Below, one piece after another: positions 41,448 to 50,112 of a stretch of 59,489 nt of DNA. The notes beneath the pieces are model-generated. The model was not told the DNA's origin and ran no database searches. It was given only the letters and a program-made list of their open reading frames with translations. Made by a program: the position numbers and the translations under genes. Numbering within the stretch: position 1 is the stretch's first letter; the number at the start of each line of letters is the position of its first letter. This DNA is from Caulobacter sp. SLTY (GTDB lineage: Bacteria; Pseudomonadota; Alphaproteobacteria; Caulobacterales; Caulobacteraceae), in contig NZ_JAAALA010000026.1 in NCBI RefSeq assembly GCF_009905535.1, forward strand, positions 1 to 59,489. The letters run 5' to 3'.

Positions 41448-41960
41448 ATGCGGGTGCTGCTGGTTCTGTTGCCGGTGCTGATGCTGGGGGCCTGCGATGT
41501 GGAGGCGGTGCAGGCGAAGTATCGCGAGCGTCAGGCGGCGATCGATCCGATGCGGCTGTGGTCGGTGGAGGTTGTGCCGGCTCAGGCGGGGGTGAACGCG
41601 GTGAAGATCTGTGCGGACAGCCGGATCAGCGAGGGGCTGGACCGGCCGGCGGTGACCGCGGGGACCAGCTACTGCAAGCCGTTCGGTGACGAGGTGATGG
41701 CCGGCAAGGCGCGCATGCAGCGGTGCGAGTTGGACGGGAAGACCTGGGTGGCGACAGCCGCGGTCAGGGGGGACCGCACGCGGGATTTCCTTGCCGTCCA
41801 GTCGGTGGAGCCCGTCGATGGTGGGCAGGGGTATCGGCAGACCCGGCGTTACCGGCTGCTGGGCGACTGTCCGGAGGGCTGGAACATCGGCGACACCACC
41901 GATCAGCAGGGGCGGCGGGTGAAAGGGGGATCTCCGCTGCTGGCCCTGATCGGGGGGTAG
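41448..41960 (+). CDS. Putative lipoprotein
   Basis: 170 aa. The N-terminus MRVLLVLLPVLMLGACDVEA is a lipoprotein signal with lipobox LGAC; the aspartate after the cysteine would favour inner-membrane retention under the enterobacterial rule. The mature domain has three further cysteines (VKICADS, SYCKPF, QRCELDG, GDCPEGW are the cysteine contexts) and strands typical of a small beta domain. Function unknown. GGAGG lies 7 bp before the ATG. Confidence 0.75.
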   Translation: MRVLLVLLPVLMLGACDVEAVQAKYRERQAAIDPMRLWSVEVVPAQAGVNAVKICADSRISEGLDRPAVTAGTSYCKPFGDEVMAGKARMQRCELDGKTWVATAAVRGDRTRDFLAVQSVEPVDGGQGYRQTRRYRLLGDCPEGWNIGDTTDQQGRRVKGGSPLLALIGG

Positions 41961-42062
41961 GAGCAGGCGAACGCCCGGGGCGCGAGCTTGCTTCACCCGC
42001 GCCCGAAAACACGTTAACCCTTGTTCGTCGGAGCCGGGCTGACCGGAGACACGAGGGATCTG

Positions 42063-42500
42063 ATGCAGATGTTCGCCGCCTTCCCGCTGCTGGCCATTCC
42101 GGTGCTAATCTACAATCTGGTGGTGCTGACCCTGCCGGGCGGGTTCGGATCGCCCGATGCGGCGCTGTCGCTGAGCGAGCCGCTGTTCACGGTGAACATG
42201 ACTTCGGGGTCGCCTTGGCCGGTGAGCCTGTCGGACCTGTTGCTGGCGGGATCGCTGGTGGTGCTGTTCATCGAGCTTCTGAAGTCGACCACCAGCCGGC
42301 GGATCGCGATCATCAATCACTCGCTGTCGATGCTGCTGTTCATCGTTTGCCTGGTCGAATTTCTGCTGGCGCCGGCGTTCGCGACCTCGACCTTCTTCCT
42401 GATGACCGTGATGGTCCTGCTGGACGTTCTTGCCGGGTTCATCGTGACCATCGTGGCCGCCCGCCGGGACATCGATTTCGGTCCTGGCGAGGGCGGCTGA
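42063..42500 (+). CDS. Conserved small integral membrane protein
   Basis: 145 aa with four membrane helices: FPLLAIPVLIYNLVVLTLPG, LSDLLLAGSLVVLFIELLKS, LSMLLFIVCLVEFLLAPAFA and FFLMTVMVLLDVLAGFIVTI. An ELLKSTTSRRIAIINHSLSM loop is characteristic of a conserved alphaproteobacterial family of unknown function. ATG at 42063 is preferred; 42069 is possible. Confidence 0.72.
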   Translation: MQMFAAFPLLAIPVLIYNLVVLTLPGGFGSPDAALSLSEPLFTVNMTSGSPWPVSLSDLLLAGSLVVLFIELLKSTTSRRIAIINHSLSMLLFIVCLVEFLLAPAFATSTFFLMTVMVLLDVLAGFIVTIVAARRDIDFGPGEGG

Positions 42501-42517
42501 AGACAGGTTCCAGACGC

Positions 42518-42586
42518 TTAGGTCAGCACGGTGAAGAGCAGGGCGACAACCGTGACGTCCATGGCGCGGATCAGGATGCTGGTCAC
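42518..42586 (-). CDS. Candidate 22-aa membrane peptide
   Basis: On the minus strand a GTG at 42586 is preceded by GGAG at ~9 nt. The product, VTSILIRAMDVTVVALLFTV plus LT, would form one membrane helix. No homologue is recalled; a chance frame is quite possible. It is listed because the short stretch between two genes holds nothing else. Confidence 0.22.
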   Translation of the reverse strand: MTSILIRAMDVTVVALLFTVLT

Positions 42587-42653
42587 TTAAGGGCTCCGGA
42601 ACAGGGTTTATTCCGGGTTAAGCAAGACCGGCGCCAGTTCGGAGCGTTCCCCT

Positions 42654-42962
42654 TTGGCACTGTTTTTCGACGTCGAATGGTACGAGGCGCGGCTCGCCGA
42701 TCGGGGGATCAGCCGGGCGGTGCTTGCGGCCGTGTCGGGGATGAGCGAGGTCGATGTCGGCCTGGTGTTCAAGGATCAGCGGGAGCTGTCGGCGGCCGAG
42801 GTAGGGGCGTTTGCCGAGTTGTTGGGTGTAAGCCCGGCGGAGGCGGCGCTGCGGGCGGGGGTGTCGACCCCGGTTCCAGGGGCGGATCCGCTGGCGCGCA
42901 TCGCCGAGCTTGAGCGGCGGGTGGCGGCGCTGGAGGCGACGCTTAAATCTCGGTCTTCTTGA
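42654..42962 (+). CDS. Small HTH-like protein with C-terminal coiled coil
   Basis: 102 aa from a TTG at 42654 with GGAG upstream. FFDVEWYEARLADRGISRAV, LAAVSGMSEVDVGLVFKDQR and ELSAAEVGAFAELLGVSPAE follow an XRE-like helix-turn-helix pattern. LARIAELERRVAALEATLKS at the end is a short coiled coil. Probably a DNA-binding regulator. Its last 20 bp overlap the convergent gene. Confidence 0.6.
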   Translation: MALFFDVEWYEARLADRGISRAVLAAVSGMSEVDVGLVFKDQRELSAAEVGAFAELLGVSPAEAALRAGVSTPVPGADPLARIAELERRVAALEATLKSRSS

Positions 42963-43278
42963 GAAGGCCCTTGGGCGGTCGCCGGTCGGCGGGGCCGCTG
43001 TATTCGGTTTCCAGATAGGCGCTTCTTGCCGCGTCCACCGTCCCCGGTTGGCGTAGGCCGCGGCGTTGGCCGGGCTGACCGAGGAGTTGGGCGGCGAAGG
43101 CGGCGGGGCCGTCGAGCGGGGGCGGGGAGGTGTGTTCGTGGGCGTGTGGGACGTCGACCGGGACGGGGAGGTTCGACGTGGAGGCGGCTTCCGGTTGCTC
43201 GGGCGCGCGGTCTTCGCGCCGCCGGTCGAACTGGCGGCGGTCTCCGTAGGGCCGGGTCGGGTCTAGCCGTTCGGTCAT
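42943..43278 (-). CDS. Hypothetical protein (111 aa)
   Basis: Hydrophilic, largely disordered: starts MTERLDPTRPYGDRRQFDRR and has ARSAYLETEYSGPADRRPPK near the end. The charged start and the C-terminal block look conserved rather than random. No domain is recognised. It lies upstream of no gene on its strand and 24 bp after phaR; both run leftward, so it may be read from the phaR transcript. Confidence 0.55.
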   Translation of the reverse strand: MTERLDPTRPYGDRRQFDRRREDRAPEQPEAASTSNLPVPVDVPHAHEHTSPPPLDGPAAFAAQLLGQPGQRRGLRQPGTVDAARSAYLETEYSGPADRRPPKGLLKKTEI

Positions 43279-43302
43279 GGCCCCAGGTTAGGGCCGGGTC
43301 GG

Positions 43303-43905
43303 TTAAGACTTCGACGCCAGCTTGTCGATCTGGGCCCGCATAGCCTCGACCTGCTTCTTCAGTTCGTTGAGGCTGTCGTCATCCGCGGCCGCGGGGGCCG
43401 CCGGGGCGGCGCCGGCGGTGGGTTCCTCGCCCCGCCCGTAGGCGAAGGGGGAGAACATCTTCATCGCCCGTTCGAACAGGGCCATGTTCTGGCGTACCTG
43501 CTCGTCGAAGCCGGGCATGCCCAGGCCGCCGGCGCCAATGGTCCCGAACTGCTGGCGCATGCGCTCCTGCTGCTGGGAGAAGGTCTGCAGGCTCATCTCC
43601 AGGTAGGCCGGCAGGAAGGCCTGCATCTGGTTGCCGTAGAAACCGATCAGCTGACGCAGAAACTGGATTGGCAGCAGGTTCTTGCCGTCGCCCCGGTTCT
43701 CTTCATCGAAGATGATCTGGGTCAGGACCGACCGGGTGATGTCCTCGCCGCTCTTGGCGTCGAAGACCACGAAGTCGACGTTCTCGCGCACCATGTCGGC
43801 CAGGTGTTCGAGGGTCACGTAGCTGCTGGAGGCGGTGTTGTAGAGGCGGCGGTTGGCGTACTTCTTGATCACCACCTTCTCGCCGGCTTCCGACTTGTCG
43901 GACAT
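43303..43905 (-). CDS. phaR: Polyhydroxyalkanoate synthesis repressor PhaR
   Basis: 200 aa. The conserved N-terminal domain is [80 protein letters not shown] follows, and the C-terminus ends in a coiled coil ([20 protein letters not shown]). PhaR senses PHA granules and represses phasin and synthesis genes, itself included. The ATG at 43905 begins the homologous part; an in-frame codon at 43929 is less likely. It is divergent from phaA-phaB. Confidence 0.93.
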   Translation of the reverse strand: MSDKSEAGEKVVIKKYANRRLYNTASSSYVTLEHLADMVRENVDFVVFDAKSGEDITRSVLTQIIFDEENRGDGKNLLPIQFLRQLIGFYGNQMQAFLPAYLEMSLQTFSQQQERMRQQFGTIGAGGLGMPGFDEQVRQNMALFERAMKMFSPFAYGRGEEPTAGAAPAAPAAADDDSLNELKKQVEAMRAQIDKLASKS

Positions 43906-43981
43906 TTCATCCCCGTTTTTCGGCGGCATGGCCGCATATCTTGCGCCGCACTATCGCGGAAGCGAAGGCGTTACGCCAGCC

Positions 43982-44005
43982 TTGCTCGCAATTGCGAAAA
44001 AGCAA
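43982..44005. promoter_or_regulatory. Palindrome between phaR and phaA, candidate PhaR operator
   Basis: TCGCAATTGCGA (43986-43997) is a perfect 12-bp palindrome, flanked by TTGCT (43982-43986) and AGCAA (44001-44005). PhaR proteins recognise TGC/GCA-rich dyads, and this lies in the divergent spacer. Confidence 0.4.
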
Positions 44006-44114
44006 CCTTCCGCGATCACCGGGTGACGGACGCAGAGGATTTGGGCATGGTGCGACCGCACAAAAATGCGGCGGCGCAGCAAGCGCCTTCGGGCCGCGAG
44101 ATCGGGAGCCTCCC

Positions 44115-45290
44115 ATGAGCGACATCGTCATTGTTTCCGCCGCCCGCACCCCCGTCGGTTCGTTTAACGGCGCGCTGTCCAGCCTGCCGGCCCATGAGTT
44201 GGGCAAGGTGGCGATCAGCGCGGCGATCGAGCGGGCCGGGATTTCGCCGGCCGACGTGGACGAGGTGATCATGGGCCAGGTGCTGCAGGCGGGGGCGGGC
44301 CAGGGGCCGGCGCGGCAGGCGGCGGTGAACGCCGGCATCCCGGTGGAGAGCCCGGCCTGGAGCGTCAACCAGCTGTGCGGATCGGGTCTGCGGGCGGTGG
44401 CGCTGGCGGCGCAGCAGGTGGCGCAAGGCGACGCCTCCATCGTGGTGGCCGGCGGCCAGGAGAGCATGAGCCAGAGCCCGCACGCGGCCCAGCTGCGCAA
44501 CGGGACCAAGATGGGCGACGTCGGCTTTGTCGACACCATGATCAAGGACGGGCTGATCGACGCCTTCCACGGCTATCACATGGGCCAGACGGCCGAGAAC
44601 ATCGCCGCCCGCTGGCAGATCACCCGCGCCGACCAGGACGAATTCGCCGTGGCCAGCCAGAACAAGGCGGAAGCCGCGCAGAAGGCCGGCAAGTTCGACG
44701 CCGAGATCGCCCCGGTGACCATCAAGGGCCGCAAGGGCGACACCGTGGTCGACAAGGATGAGTACATCCGCCACGGCGCTACCCTGGACAGCGTCTCGGG
44801 CCTGAAACCCGCCTTCAACAAGGAAGGCTCGGTGACCGCCGCTAATGCCTCGGGCCTGAACGACGGCGCGGCGGCCGTGGTGGTGATGAGCGCCGAGGAA
44901 GCAAAGAAGCGGGGCCTTAAACCCCTGGCGCGGATCGCCAGTTGGGCCCACGCCGGTGTCGAGCCGGAGATCATGGGCACCGGGCCGATCCCGGCCATGA
45001 AGAAGGCGCTGGAGAAAGCCGGCTGGAAGGTTTCGGACCTCGATCTGGTGGAAAGCAACGAGGCCTTTGCCGCCCAGTCGCTGAGCGTGGTGCGGGAGCT
45101 GGGCCTCGACCCGGCCAAGACCAATGTCAACGGCGGGGCGATCGCCATCGGCCATCCGATCGGGGCCAGCGGCGCGCGCATCCTGACCACCCTTCTGCAC
45201 GAGATGCAGCGATCGGGCGCCAAGAAGGGGGCCGCCACCCTGTGCGTCGGCGGGGGCATGGGAGTGGCCATGTGCCTGGAGGCTCTCTGA
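44115..45290 (+). CDS. phaA: Acetyl-CoA acetyltransferase (thiolase) PhaA
   Basis: 391 aa biosynthetic thiolase joining two acetyl-CoA, the first step to polyhydroxybutyrate. C88 is the acyl-accepting cysteine ([20 protein letters not shown]). The histidine is in [16 protein letters not shown] and the second cysteine in [33 protein letters not shown] and NEAFAAQSL are typical. The ATG at 44115 follows GGGAGCCTCCC. phaB starts 75 bp downstream, and phaR is divergent upstream, so function as a PHA enzyme is well supported. Confidence 0.95.
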   Translation: MSDIVIVSAARTPVGSFNGALSSLPAHELGKVAISAAIERAGISPADVDEVIMGQVLQAGAGQGPARQAAVNAGIPVESPAWSVNQLCGSGLRAVALAAQQVAQGDASIVVAGGQESMSQSPHAAQLRNGTKMGDVGFVDTMIKDGLIDAFHGYHMGQTAENIAARWQITRADQDEFAVASQNKAEAAQKAGKFDAEIAPVTIKGRKGDTVVDKDEYIRHGATLDSVSGLKPAFNKEGSVTAANASGLNDGAAAVVVMSAEEAKKRGLKPLARIASWAHAGVEPEIMGTGPIPAMKKALEKAGWKVSDLDLVESNEAFAAQSLSVVRELGLDPAKTNVNGGAIAIGHPIGASGARILTTLLHEMQRSGAKKGAATLCVGGGMGVAMCLEAL

Positions 45291-45365
45291 TCCGCCGATT
45301 CCCCGTGGCCTTTCCGAGGCGGGCTCGCCTAAGGTGAGAAAACGGGGAAGCAGGAAGGGAATTTC

Positions 45366-46091
45366 ATGAGCAGGGTTGCATTCGTCACCGGCGGCACGCG
45401 CGGCATCGGCCGGGCCATCGTCGAGCGGCTCAAGGCCGACGGCATGAAGGTGGCCGCCGGCTACAGCGGCAACGAGGAGGCGGCCAAGGCCTGCGCCGAC
45501 GAGTTGGGCGTGATGGTGGTCAAGGGCAACGTCGGCAGCTTCGACGACTGCAAGAAGGCCGCCGACGCGGTGGCCGCGGAACTCGGCCCCATCGACGTGC
45601 TGGTCAACAACGCCGGGATCACCCGCGACGGCTTCTTCCACAAGATGAGCTACGAGCAGTGGTCGGAAGTGATCCGGGTCAACATGGACTCGGCCTTCAA
45701 CATGACCCGCCAGGTGATCGACGGCATGCGCAACCAGGGCTGGGGCCGGGTGGTGAATATCAGCTCGATCAACGGCCAGAAGGGCCAAGTCGGCCAGACC
45801 AACTACAGTGCCGCCAAGGCGGGCCTGATCGGCTTCACAAAGGCCCTGGCCCTGGAGAACGCCAAGAAGGGGATCACCGTCAACGTGATCTGCCCCGGCT
45901 ACATCGACACCGAGATGGTGGCGGCGGTGCCGCAGAACGTGCTGGACGGGATCATCGCCGGCATCCCGGTCGGGCGGCTGGGCAAGGGCGAGGAGATCGC
46001 GGACATGGTCTCCTACCTGTCGGGCGAGCGGGCCGGATTCGTGACTGGGGCGACGTTCACGCTGAACGGCGGTCAATATCTGGCTTCCTAG
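45366..46091 (+). CDS. phaB: Acetoacetyl-CoA reductase PhaB
   Basis: 241 aa short-chain dehydrogenase: FVTGGTRGIGRAIVERLKAD (nucleotide site), VLVNNAGITRDGFFHKMSYE, and the catalytic S-Y-K in VVNISSINGQKGQVGQTNYS with AAKAGLIGFTKALALENA. VNVICPGYIDTEMVAAVP follows. It reduces acetoacetyl-CoA to (R)-3-hydroxybutyryl-CoA with NADPH for PHA synthesis. It is in an operon with phaA. Confidence 0.95.
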   Translation: MSRVAFVTGGTRGIGRAIVERLKADGMKVAAGYSGNEEAAKACADELGVMVVKGNVGSFDDCKKAADAVAAELGPIDVLVNNAGITRDGFFHKMSYEQWSEVIRVNMDSAFNMTRQVIDGMRNQGWGRVVNISSINGQKGQVGQTNYSAAKAGLIGFTKALALENAKKGITVNVICPGYIDTEMVAAVPQNVLDGIIAGIPVGRLGKGEEIADMVSYLSGERAGFVTGATFTLNGGQYLAS

Positions 46092-46198
46092 AGGGCTGTG
46101 ACGGCGCGGCCACAGTGCCGCGCCCGTCTCACCCGCGCCTTGATCCGGTACCCGCGCCAGTCCAAGATTCGCCCCAGTCGGAGCGCAGACACCGGGGC

Positions 46199-46990
46199 AT
46201 GGCCGTAACGGGTGCGAGAATACCAGCCGCCGCCTTGGCGCTGGCAGCGGTGTTTGTCGGGCTCGCGCCCGGCGCACTCGCGCAACCCCGGTCAGGGGGT
46301 GAGAGGGGCGGATCGCCCCTCGGCGCATTGGGCGACATGCTGTTCCCTGACAAGCAGGGCACGTCCCGTCGGCCGCCGCCGCCGCCGGTCGGCCGCTATG
46401 TCTCTGAATCGGGCCAGGCCTTCGTTCTCGACAGGTCGACGGGCAAACCGATGCTGCGTTTCGAGGGCAGCAACGAAATCTGGGTTTTGGAGCCGCATAC
46501 CGGGGCTCGCGGTGACGTACTTTACAAGAACGACGCCGGGCGGGTGGTGCTGCGCGACACCCGGGTCGGCGGGCTGACCCTGTTCACACCGGATCGCCGC
46601 GAAGGGGCCGCCGCGGCCCTGGCGGGGGAGTCCAATCCGATCCGGATCACGCCAGTGTCGCCCAAGGCCCTGCTCCAGCGGCTGGTGTCTTCCAGCAGCC
46701 TGGCGAGCCGCGCGGCCCGCCGGCAAATTCTGTTCGAGGCAGAGGCCAGTCCGGCGTCATCGGCCCTGATCGCCGACGCCTCCATCGTGACCGCTGAGAC
46801 GCTGGTTCGAATGTCGCGCTCGGCGGGCGGCCGCGAACAGCTGGCGCGGGTCAATCGGGTGTTCATCACCGAGGGACCCCGCCCCGGCGTCCTGCTGCGC
46901 CAGGGGGTGCTGATCGTGATCGTCACGCCGCACCTGGGCCTGGGCGGGCGGCCGTCGTCCGAACGGGTCACCTTCGCCACCAGCCGATAG
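46199..46990 (+). CDS. Secreted DUF4908 family protein
   Basis: 263 aa. A signal peptide (PAAALALAAVFVGLAPGALA) is followed by GRYVSESGQAFVLDRSTGKP, EIWVLEPHTGARGDVLYKN and LRDTRVGGLTLFTPDRREGA, characteristic of DUF4908. The C-terminal half is helical (RAARRQILFEAEASPASSAL, VTAETLVRMSRSAGG). Probably periplasmic; function unknown. The ATG at 46199 starts the signal; in-frame codons further upstream are in phaB. Confidence 0.75.
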   Translation: MAVTGARIPAAALALAAVFVGLAPGALAQPRSGGERGGSPLGALGDMLFPDKQGTSRRPPPPPVGRYVSESGQAFVLDRSTGKPMLRFEGSNEIWVLEPHTGARGDVLYKNDAGRVVLRDTRVGGLTLFTPDRREGAAAALAGESNPIRITPVSPKALLQRLVSSSSLASRAARRQILFEAEASPASSALIADASIVTAETLVRMSRSAGGREQLARVNRVFITEGPRPGVLLRQGVLIVIVTPHLGLGGRPSSERVTFATSR

Positions 46991-47078
46991 CGCAACGGGT
47001 AATCTCCCCTCGTCGCGTTGAGCTTCCCGCGCGATAGCTGGAAGAAATTTGCCTCGCTCCGGGCGACCTATCCGAATC

Positions 47079-47966
47079 TCAGCGGGGTTTCAGGTCCAGG
47101 CCGGTGGCGGCCACCTGCTGGACCAGCTGGGCAAAGCGCTGGCTGATCGCCAGGCCGCCGGCCAGGATGTCCGGTTGCTGGATGCGGTCGATGCGCGAGC
47201 GGTAGCCGCCCGGCGCCTTGTCGACCCAGCCACGGTCGACGAACTCGACCAGCCGTCGACGCACGATCTCATAAGGGATGTTCAGGCGGTCAGCGATCTG
47301 GCGCGGTTTGGCCGGCGGGCGCAGGTTGTCGGGGGGCGGGGTGTCTGCGCCGGCATAGCGTCGGGCCAGCAGCGGGTCGTTGGTGATCAGGGCGGCGTTG
47401 GCGCTCATCAGGGCGACGAAGATCAGGGCATTGACCATCGACCCGTGCGGCCCCGCGCCGGCGTCCAGAACCCGAAGCAGGAAACCCTGGATCAGACGAT
47501 GCGCCGCCTGTTCGGCCGAAGGCTGGTCGCTGGCCGGCGGAGGCGGGGCCCCACCCAGGAACACCTCCGGTCCCAGGCCCAGCCGGCCAAGGGTGGCGGT
47601 AAGCCGGCGATAGCCTTCCAGGCAGCGGACAGCGTCGGCCCGCGCGGCTTCGGCGTCCAGGCGCGTGGCGGCGGGCCGGTGGCCCTCGACCATACGGCAG
47701 TAGCCTGCGGCCTCCAGCTCGCGGACCTTGCGGCGGGTGGTTTCGAAGGGAAGGCTGAGCGAACGGGAAAGGGCGCGGATCGAGATCGGCCGGCCATCGC
47801 CCTCGCCAACCTGCAGCATGGCCAGCCAGGTAATCGCCCGCACGAAGTCGCCCTCGTGCCGGCCCGCCAGCACGCCAGCCTCATCGAGCAGGTACTCGGC
47901 GGCGCAGCGAAAGATCAGGCGCTGCAGGGCGCGGCGGGAATCGGGATCGGGTCCCCAGTCGGACAT
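47079..47966 (-). CDS. Helix-turn-helix regulator with two DNA-binding-like segments
   Basis: 295 aa. Two winged-helix-like segments are seen: ISIRALSRSLSLPFETTRRK with VRELEAAGYCRMVEGH, and PAKPRQIADRLNIPYEIVRR with RLVEFVDRGWVDKAPGGY. Between lies a helical region (RLIQGFLLRVLDAGAGPHGS, MVNALIFVALMSANAALITN). The repeated recognition-helix pattern S-L-P-x-E-T-x-R-R / N-I-P-Y-E-x-V-R-R suggests an internal duplication. No ligand or target is evident. ATG at 47966 is preferred; the open frame continues upstream in spurious composition. Confidence 0.7.
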   Translation of the reverse strand: MSDWGPDPDSRRALQRLIFRCAAEYLLDEAGVLAGRHEGDFVRAITWLAMLQVGEGDGRPISIRALSRSLSLPFETTRRKVRELEAAGYCRMVEGHRPAATRLDAEAARADAVRCLEGYRRLTATLGRLGLGPEVFLGGAPPPPASDQPSAEQAAHRLIQGFLLRVLDAGAGPHGSMVNALIFVALMSANAALITNDPLLARRYAGADTPPPDNLRPPAKPRQIADRLNIPYEIVRRRLVEFVDRGWVDKAPGGYRSRIDRIQQPDILAGGLAISQRFAQLVQQVAATGLDLKPR

Positions 47967-48046
47967 TGCTTGAGCCTCGAATCCGACCCGTTTCGAGGAG
48001 AAATCCGCCGCCGTCCACAGGACGTTTGGCCGCAGACAGAACGCCG

Positions 48047-48481
48047 TTACGGGCTCCAGCCGGGCAGGGCCATCTCGAAGCCCTCGAAGGTGAAGCCGGG
48101 CGCGACCGTGCAGCCGACCAGGGTCCAGTCGCCGGTCGAACGGGCGCTCTGCCACAGACCGGTGGGCACGACCAGCTGAGGGCGTTCGCCGGAGGCCAGG
48201 TCGTTGCCGAGCAGGCGGGTGATGGCCGGCTGACCGTCGGCCGCGACCCGCAGGGCCAGGGGCGCGCCGTCGTAGAAGTGCCAGACCTCGGCGGCGTCGA
48301 CCCGGTGCCAGGCGCTCTCCTGGCCCTCCGTGAGCAGGAAGAAGATCGCGGTGGACTTGGCGCGGCCGTCCGGGCCTGGCTCGTCGCGGAAGGTTTCCTT
48401 GAACCAGCCGCCCTCGGGGTGGGGGGCGAGGTCGAGGAGGGCGATGATCTCCTGCGCGCCTATCTCCGGGGCGTCGCTCAC
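48047..48481 (-). CDS. Cupin (DUF985) family protein
   Basis: 144 aa. The cupin_5 pattern is complete: LLDLAPHPEGGWFKETFRDE, STAIFFLLTEGQESAWHRVD, AAEVWHFYDGAPLALRV, LVVPTGLWQSARSTGDWTLV and GCTVAPGFTFEGFEMA. Such proteins have a metal-binding beta barrel; the reaction is unknown. It overlaps the upstream gloB stop by 4 bp (ATGA), so the two are co-translated. Confidence 0.87.
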   Translation of the reverse strand: MSDAPEIGAQEIIALLDLAPHPEGGWFKETFRDEPGPDGRAKSTAIFFLLTEGQESAWHRVDAAEVWHFYDGAPLALRVAADGQPAITRLLGNDLASGERPQLVVPTGLWQSARSTGDWTLVGCTVAPGFTFEGFEMALPGWSP

Positions 48482-49227
48482 CCCTTGAACCCGTCCTTGG
48501 CCGCGCGGACGGCGCCGAAGGCCTCCGCCGGGTCGGCGATGTCGGGCCGCAGGATCGGCGCGCGCAGGAAGGGGTTGGTTGCCAGTTCGAGGGCGATGGT
48601 GGTCGGCACCGTGGGTTCACCGCGCTCGCGGGCGGCGAAGATGGCCTCGGCCCGGGTCTTCAAAGGCTCGCTGTCGTCGACCGACAGGGCGAAGCGGGCG
48701 TTGGAGGCCGTATATTCGTGGGCGCAGTAGACGGTTGTGTCTTCCGGCAACTGCGCGATCCGCTGCAGGCTGGCCCACATCTGTTGGGCGTCGCCTTCGA
48801 ACAGGCGGCCGCAGCCGAGCGCGAACAGGGTGTCGCCGACGAAGGCGATGGAGTCGGCGGCGTCGTGGAAGGTGACGTGGCCCAGGGTGTGGCCGCCGGT
48901 GTCGATCACGTCAAAGCGGGTCTCGCCAAGCATCACCACGTCGCCGTGGACCACCACCCGGTCAGGCGCGGCGATGCGGGAGACCTCGGCCGGGCCGACG
49001 ACGGTGCAGCCGGTGGCGGCCTTCAGGGCCTCGTTGCCGCCGGCGTGGTCGGGGTGCCAGTGGGTGTTGAGGATCAGGTGCAGATCCCAGCCGGCGGCGG
49101 CCAGCTCACGCTTGATCGCCTCGGCGTCCGGCGTGTCGATGCAGGCGACCAGGCCGCTGGCCTCGTCGCGGGCCAGGAAGCCGTAGTTGTCGGACAGGCA
49201 GGGGAACTGCCGGACGGTCAGGGTCAT
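48478..49227 (-). CDS. gloB: Hydroxyacylglutathione hydrolase (glyoxalase II)
   Basis: 249 aa metallo-beta-lactamase-fold enzyme hydrolysing S-lactoylglutathione in methylglyoxal detoxification. Metal motif THWHPDHAGG, further ligands in DTGGHTLGHVTFH and FVGDTLFALGCGRLFEG, and VYCAHEYTASNARFALSVDD, typical of GloB. The C-terminal helical glutathione-binding part is present (NPFLRAPILRPDIADPAEAF). It is divergent from a methyltransferase, a common alphaproteobacterial arrangement. Confidence 0.94.
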   Translation of the reverse strand: MTLTVRQFPCLSDNYGFLARDEASGLVACIDTPDAEAIKRELAAAGWDLHLILNTHWHPDHAGGNEALKAATGCTVVGPAEVSRIAAPDRVVVHGDVVMLGETRFDVIDTGGHTLGHVTFHDAADSIAFVGDTLFALGCGRLFEGDAQQMWASLQRIAQLPEDTTVYCAHEYTASNARFALSVDDSEPLKTRAEAIFAARERGEPTVPTTIALELATNPFLRAPILRPDIADPAEAFGAVRAAKDGFKG

Positions 49228-49317
49228 GCCTTCGCCTCAAAGCGTGAGTCAAACCCGCCATAGGGTGACGCGGGCCGTGTCGCCATCCTACATATGTTCT
49301 CTCAAGCTGGAGATGAA

Positions 49318-50085
49318 ATGCGCCGGGACGTGCTCGAGCTTCGCGCCTTCTACGCCTCGCCGCGCGGAGCGGCGGCGCGCGAGATGCTCGGCCGCAAGGT
49401 GCTTGAGGCCTGGGGCGACTGTTCGGGGCTGGATGTGCTGGGGCTGGGCTATGCCACGCCCTTCCTCGATCCCTTGAGGCCGAAGGCGCGGCGGGTGATC
49501 GCCGCCATGCCGGCCGCCCAGGGGGTGGAGGTCTGGCCGGGCGGACGAGGGAACCTGACCGTGCTGGCCGACGAGTTCGCCCTGCCGCTGGCCAACGCCC
49601 TGTTCGACCGGATCCTCTGTGTGCATGCGCTGGAGGAGAGCGAGAGCGCGCCGGCCCTGCTGAACGAGGTGTGCCGGGTGCTGGCGCCGTCGGGGCGGGT
49701 CATCGTGGCGGCAGCGGCGCGCAACGGCCTGTGGTCGAACGCCGAGGGCACGCCGTTCGGGCATGGGCGACCGTTCACACGTGGACAGCTGGAGACGCTG
49801 TTGCGCGAGGCGGGGCTAGAGCCCACCGGCTACACCCGCGCCCTCTATGCGCCACCGTTCGGCTGGGCGGCAGGCTGGGCCGACGGGTTCGAGCAGATCG
49901 GGGCGCGGCTGTGGCCGGGATTTGCCGGGCTGGTGCTGATCGAGGCGGTGAAACAGACCTTCGCCGTCAAGCCGCGCGGGTCGCGGGCCCGCATCCAGAG
50001 CCGCGCGCCCGGAATTTTGGCGCCTGTGCCGGCTACCCGGGATTTGCGGCGCAAGTGCTTTGACGGCAAAGAGCCGCGCGCCTAG
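49318..50085 (+). CDS. Class I SAM-dependent methyltransferase
   Basis: 255 aa. LDVLGLGYATPFLDPL is a degenerate motif I (the usual GxGxG is lost in part). FDRILCVHALEESESAPALL and EVCRVLAPSGRVIVAAAARN are motifs IV-V. FGHGRPFTRGQLETLLREAG fits the methyltransferase genes found next to gloB. Substrate unknown. The ATG at 49318 has GGAG at ideal spacing and is preferred over 49294. The tail is basic. Confidence 0.82.
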   Translation: MRRDVLELRAFYASPRGAAAREMLGRKVLEAWGDCSGLDVLGLGYATPFLDPLRPKARRVIAAMPAAQGVEVWPGGRGNLTVLADEFALPLANALFDRILCVHALEESESAPALLNEVCRVLAPSGRVIVAAAARNGLWSNAEGTPFGHGRPFTRGQLETLLREAGLEPTGYTRALYAPPFGWAAGWADGFEQIGARLWPGFAGLVLIEAVKQTFAVKPRGSRARIQSRAPGILAPVPATRDLRRKCFDGKEPRA

Positions 50086-50112
50086 CTTGACCTCGATTTG
50101 GAGCCTCCCGCC

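Noticed and set aside
44016..46328. A 770-codon open frame on the minus strand
   Set aside because: It is antisense to phaA and phaB, which are certain. Long antisense frames are common at this G+C; the translation is histidine/alanine/glycine-rich without family.
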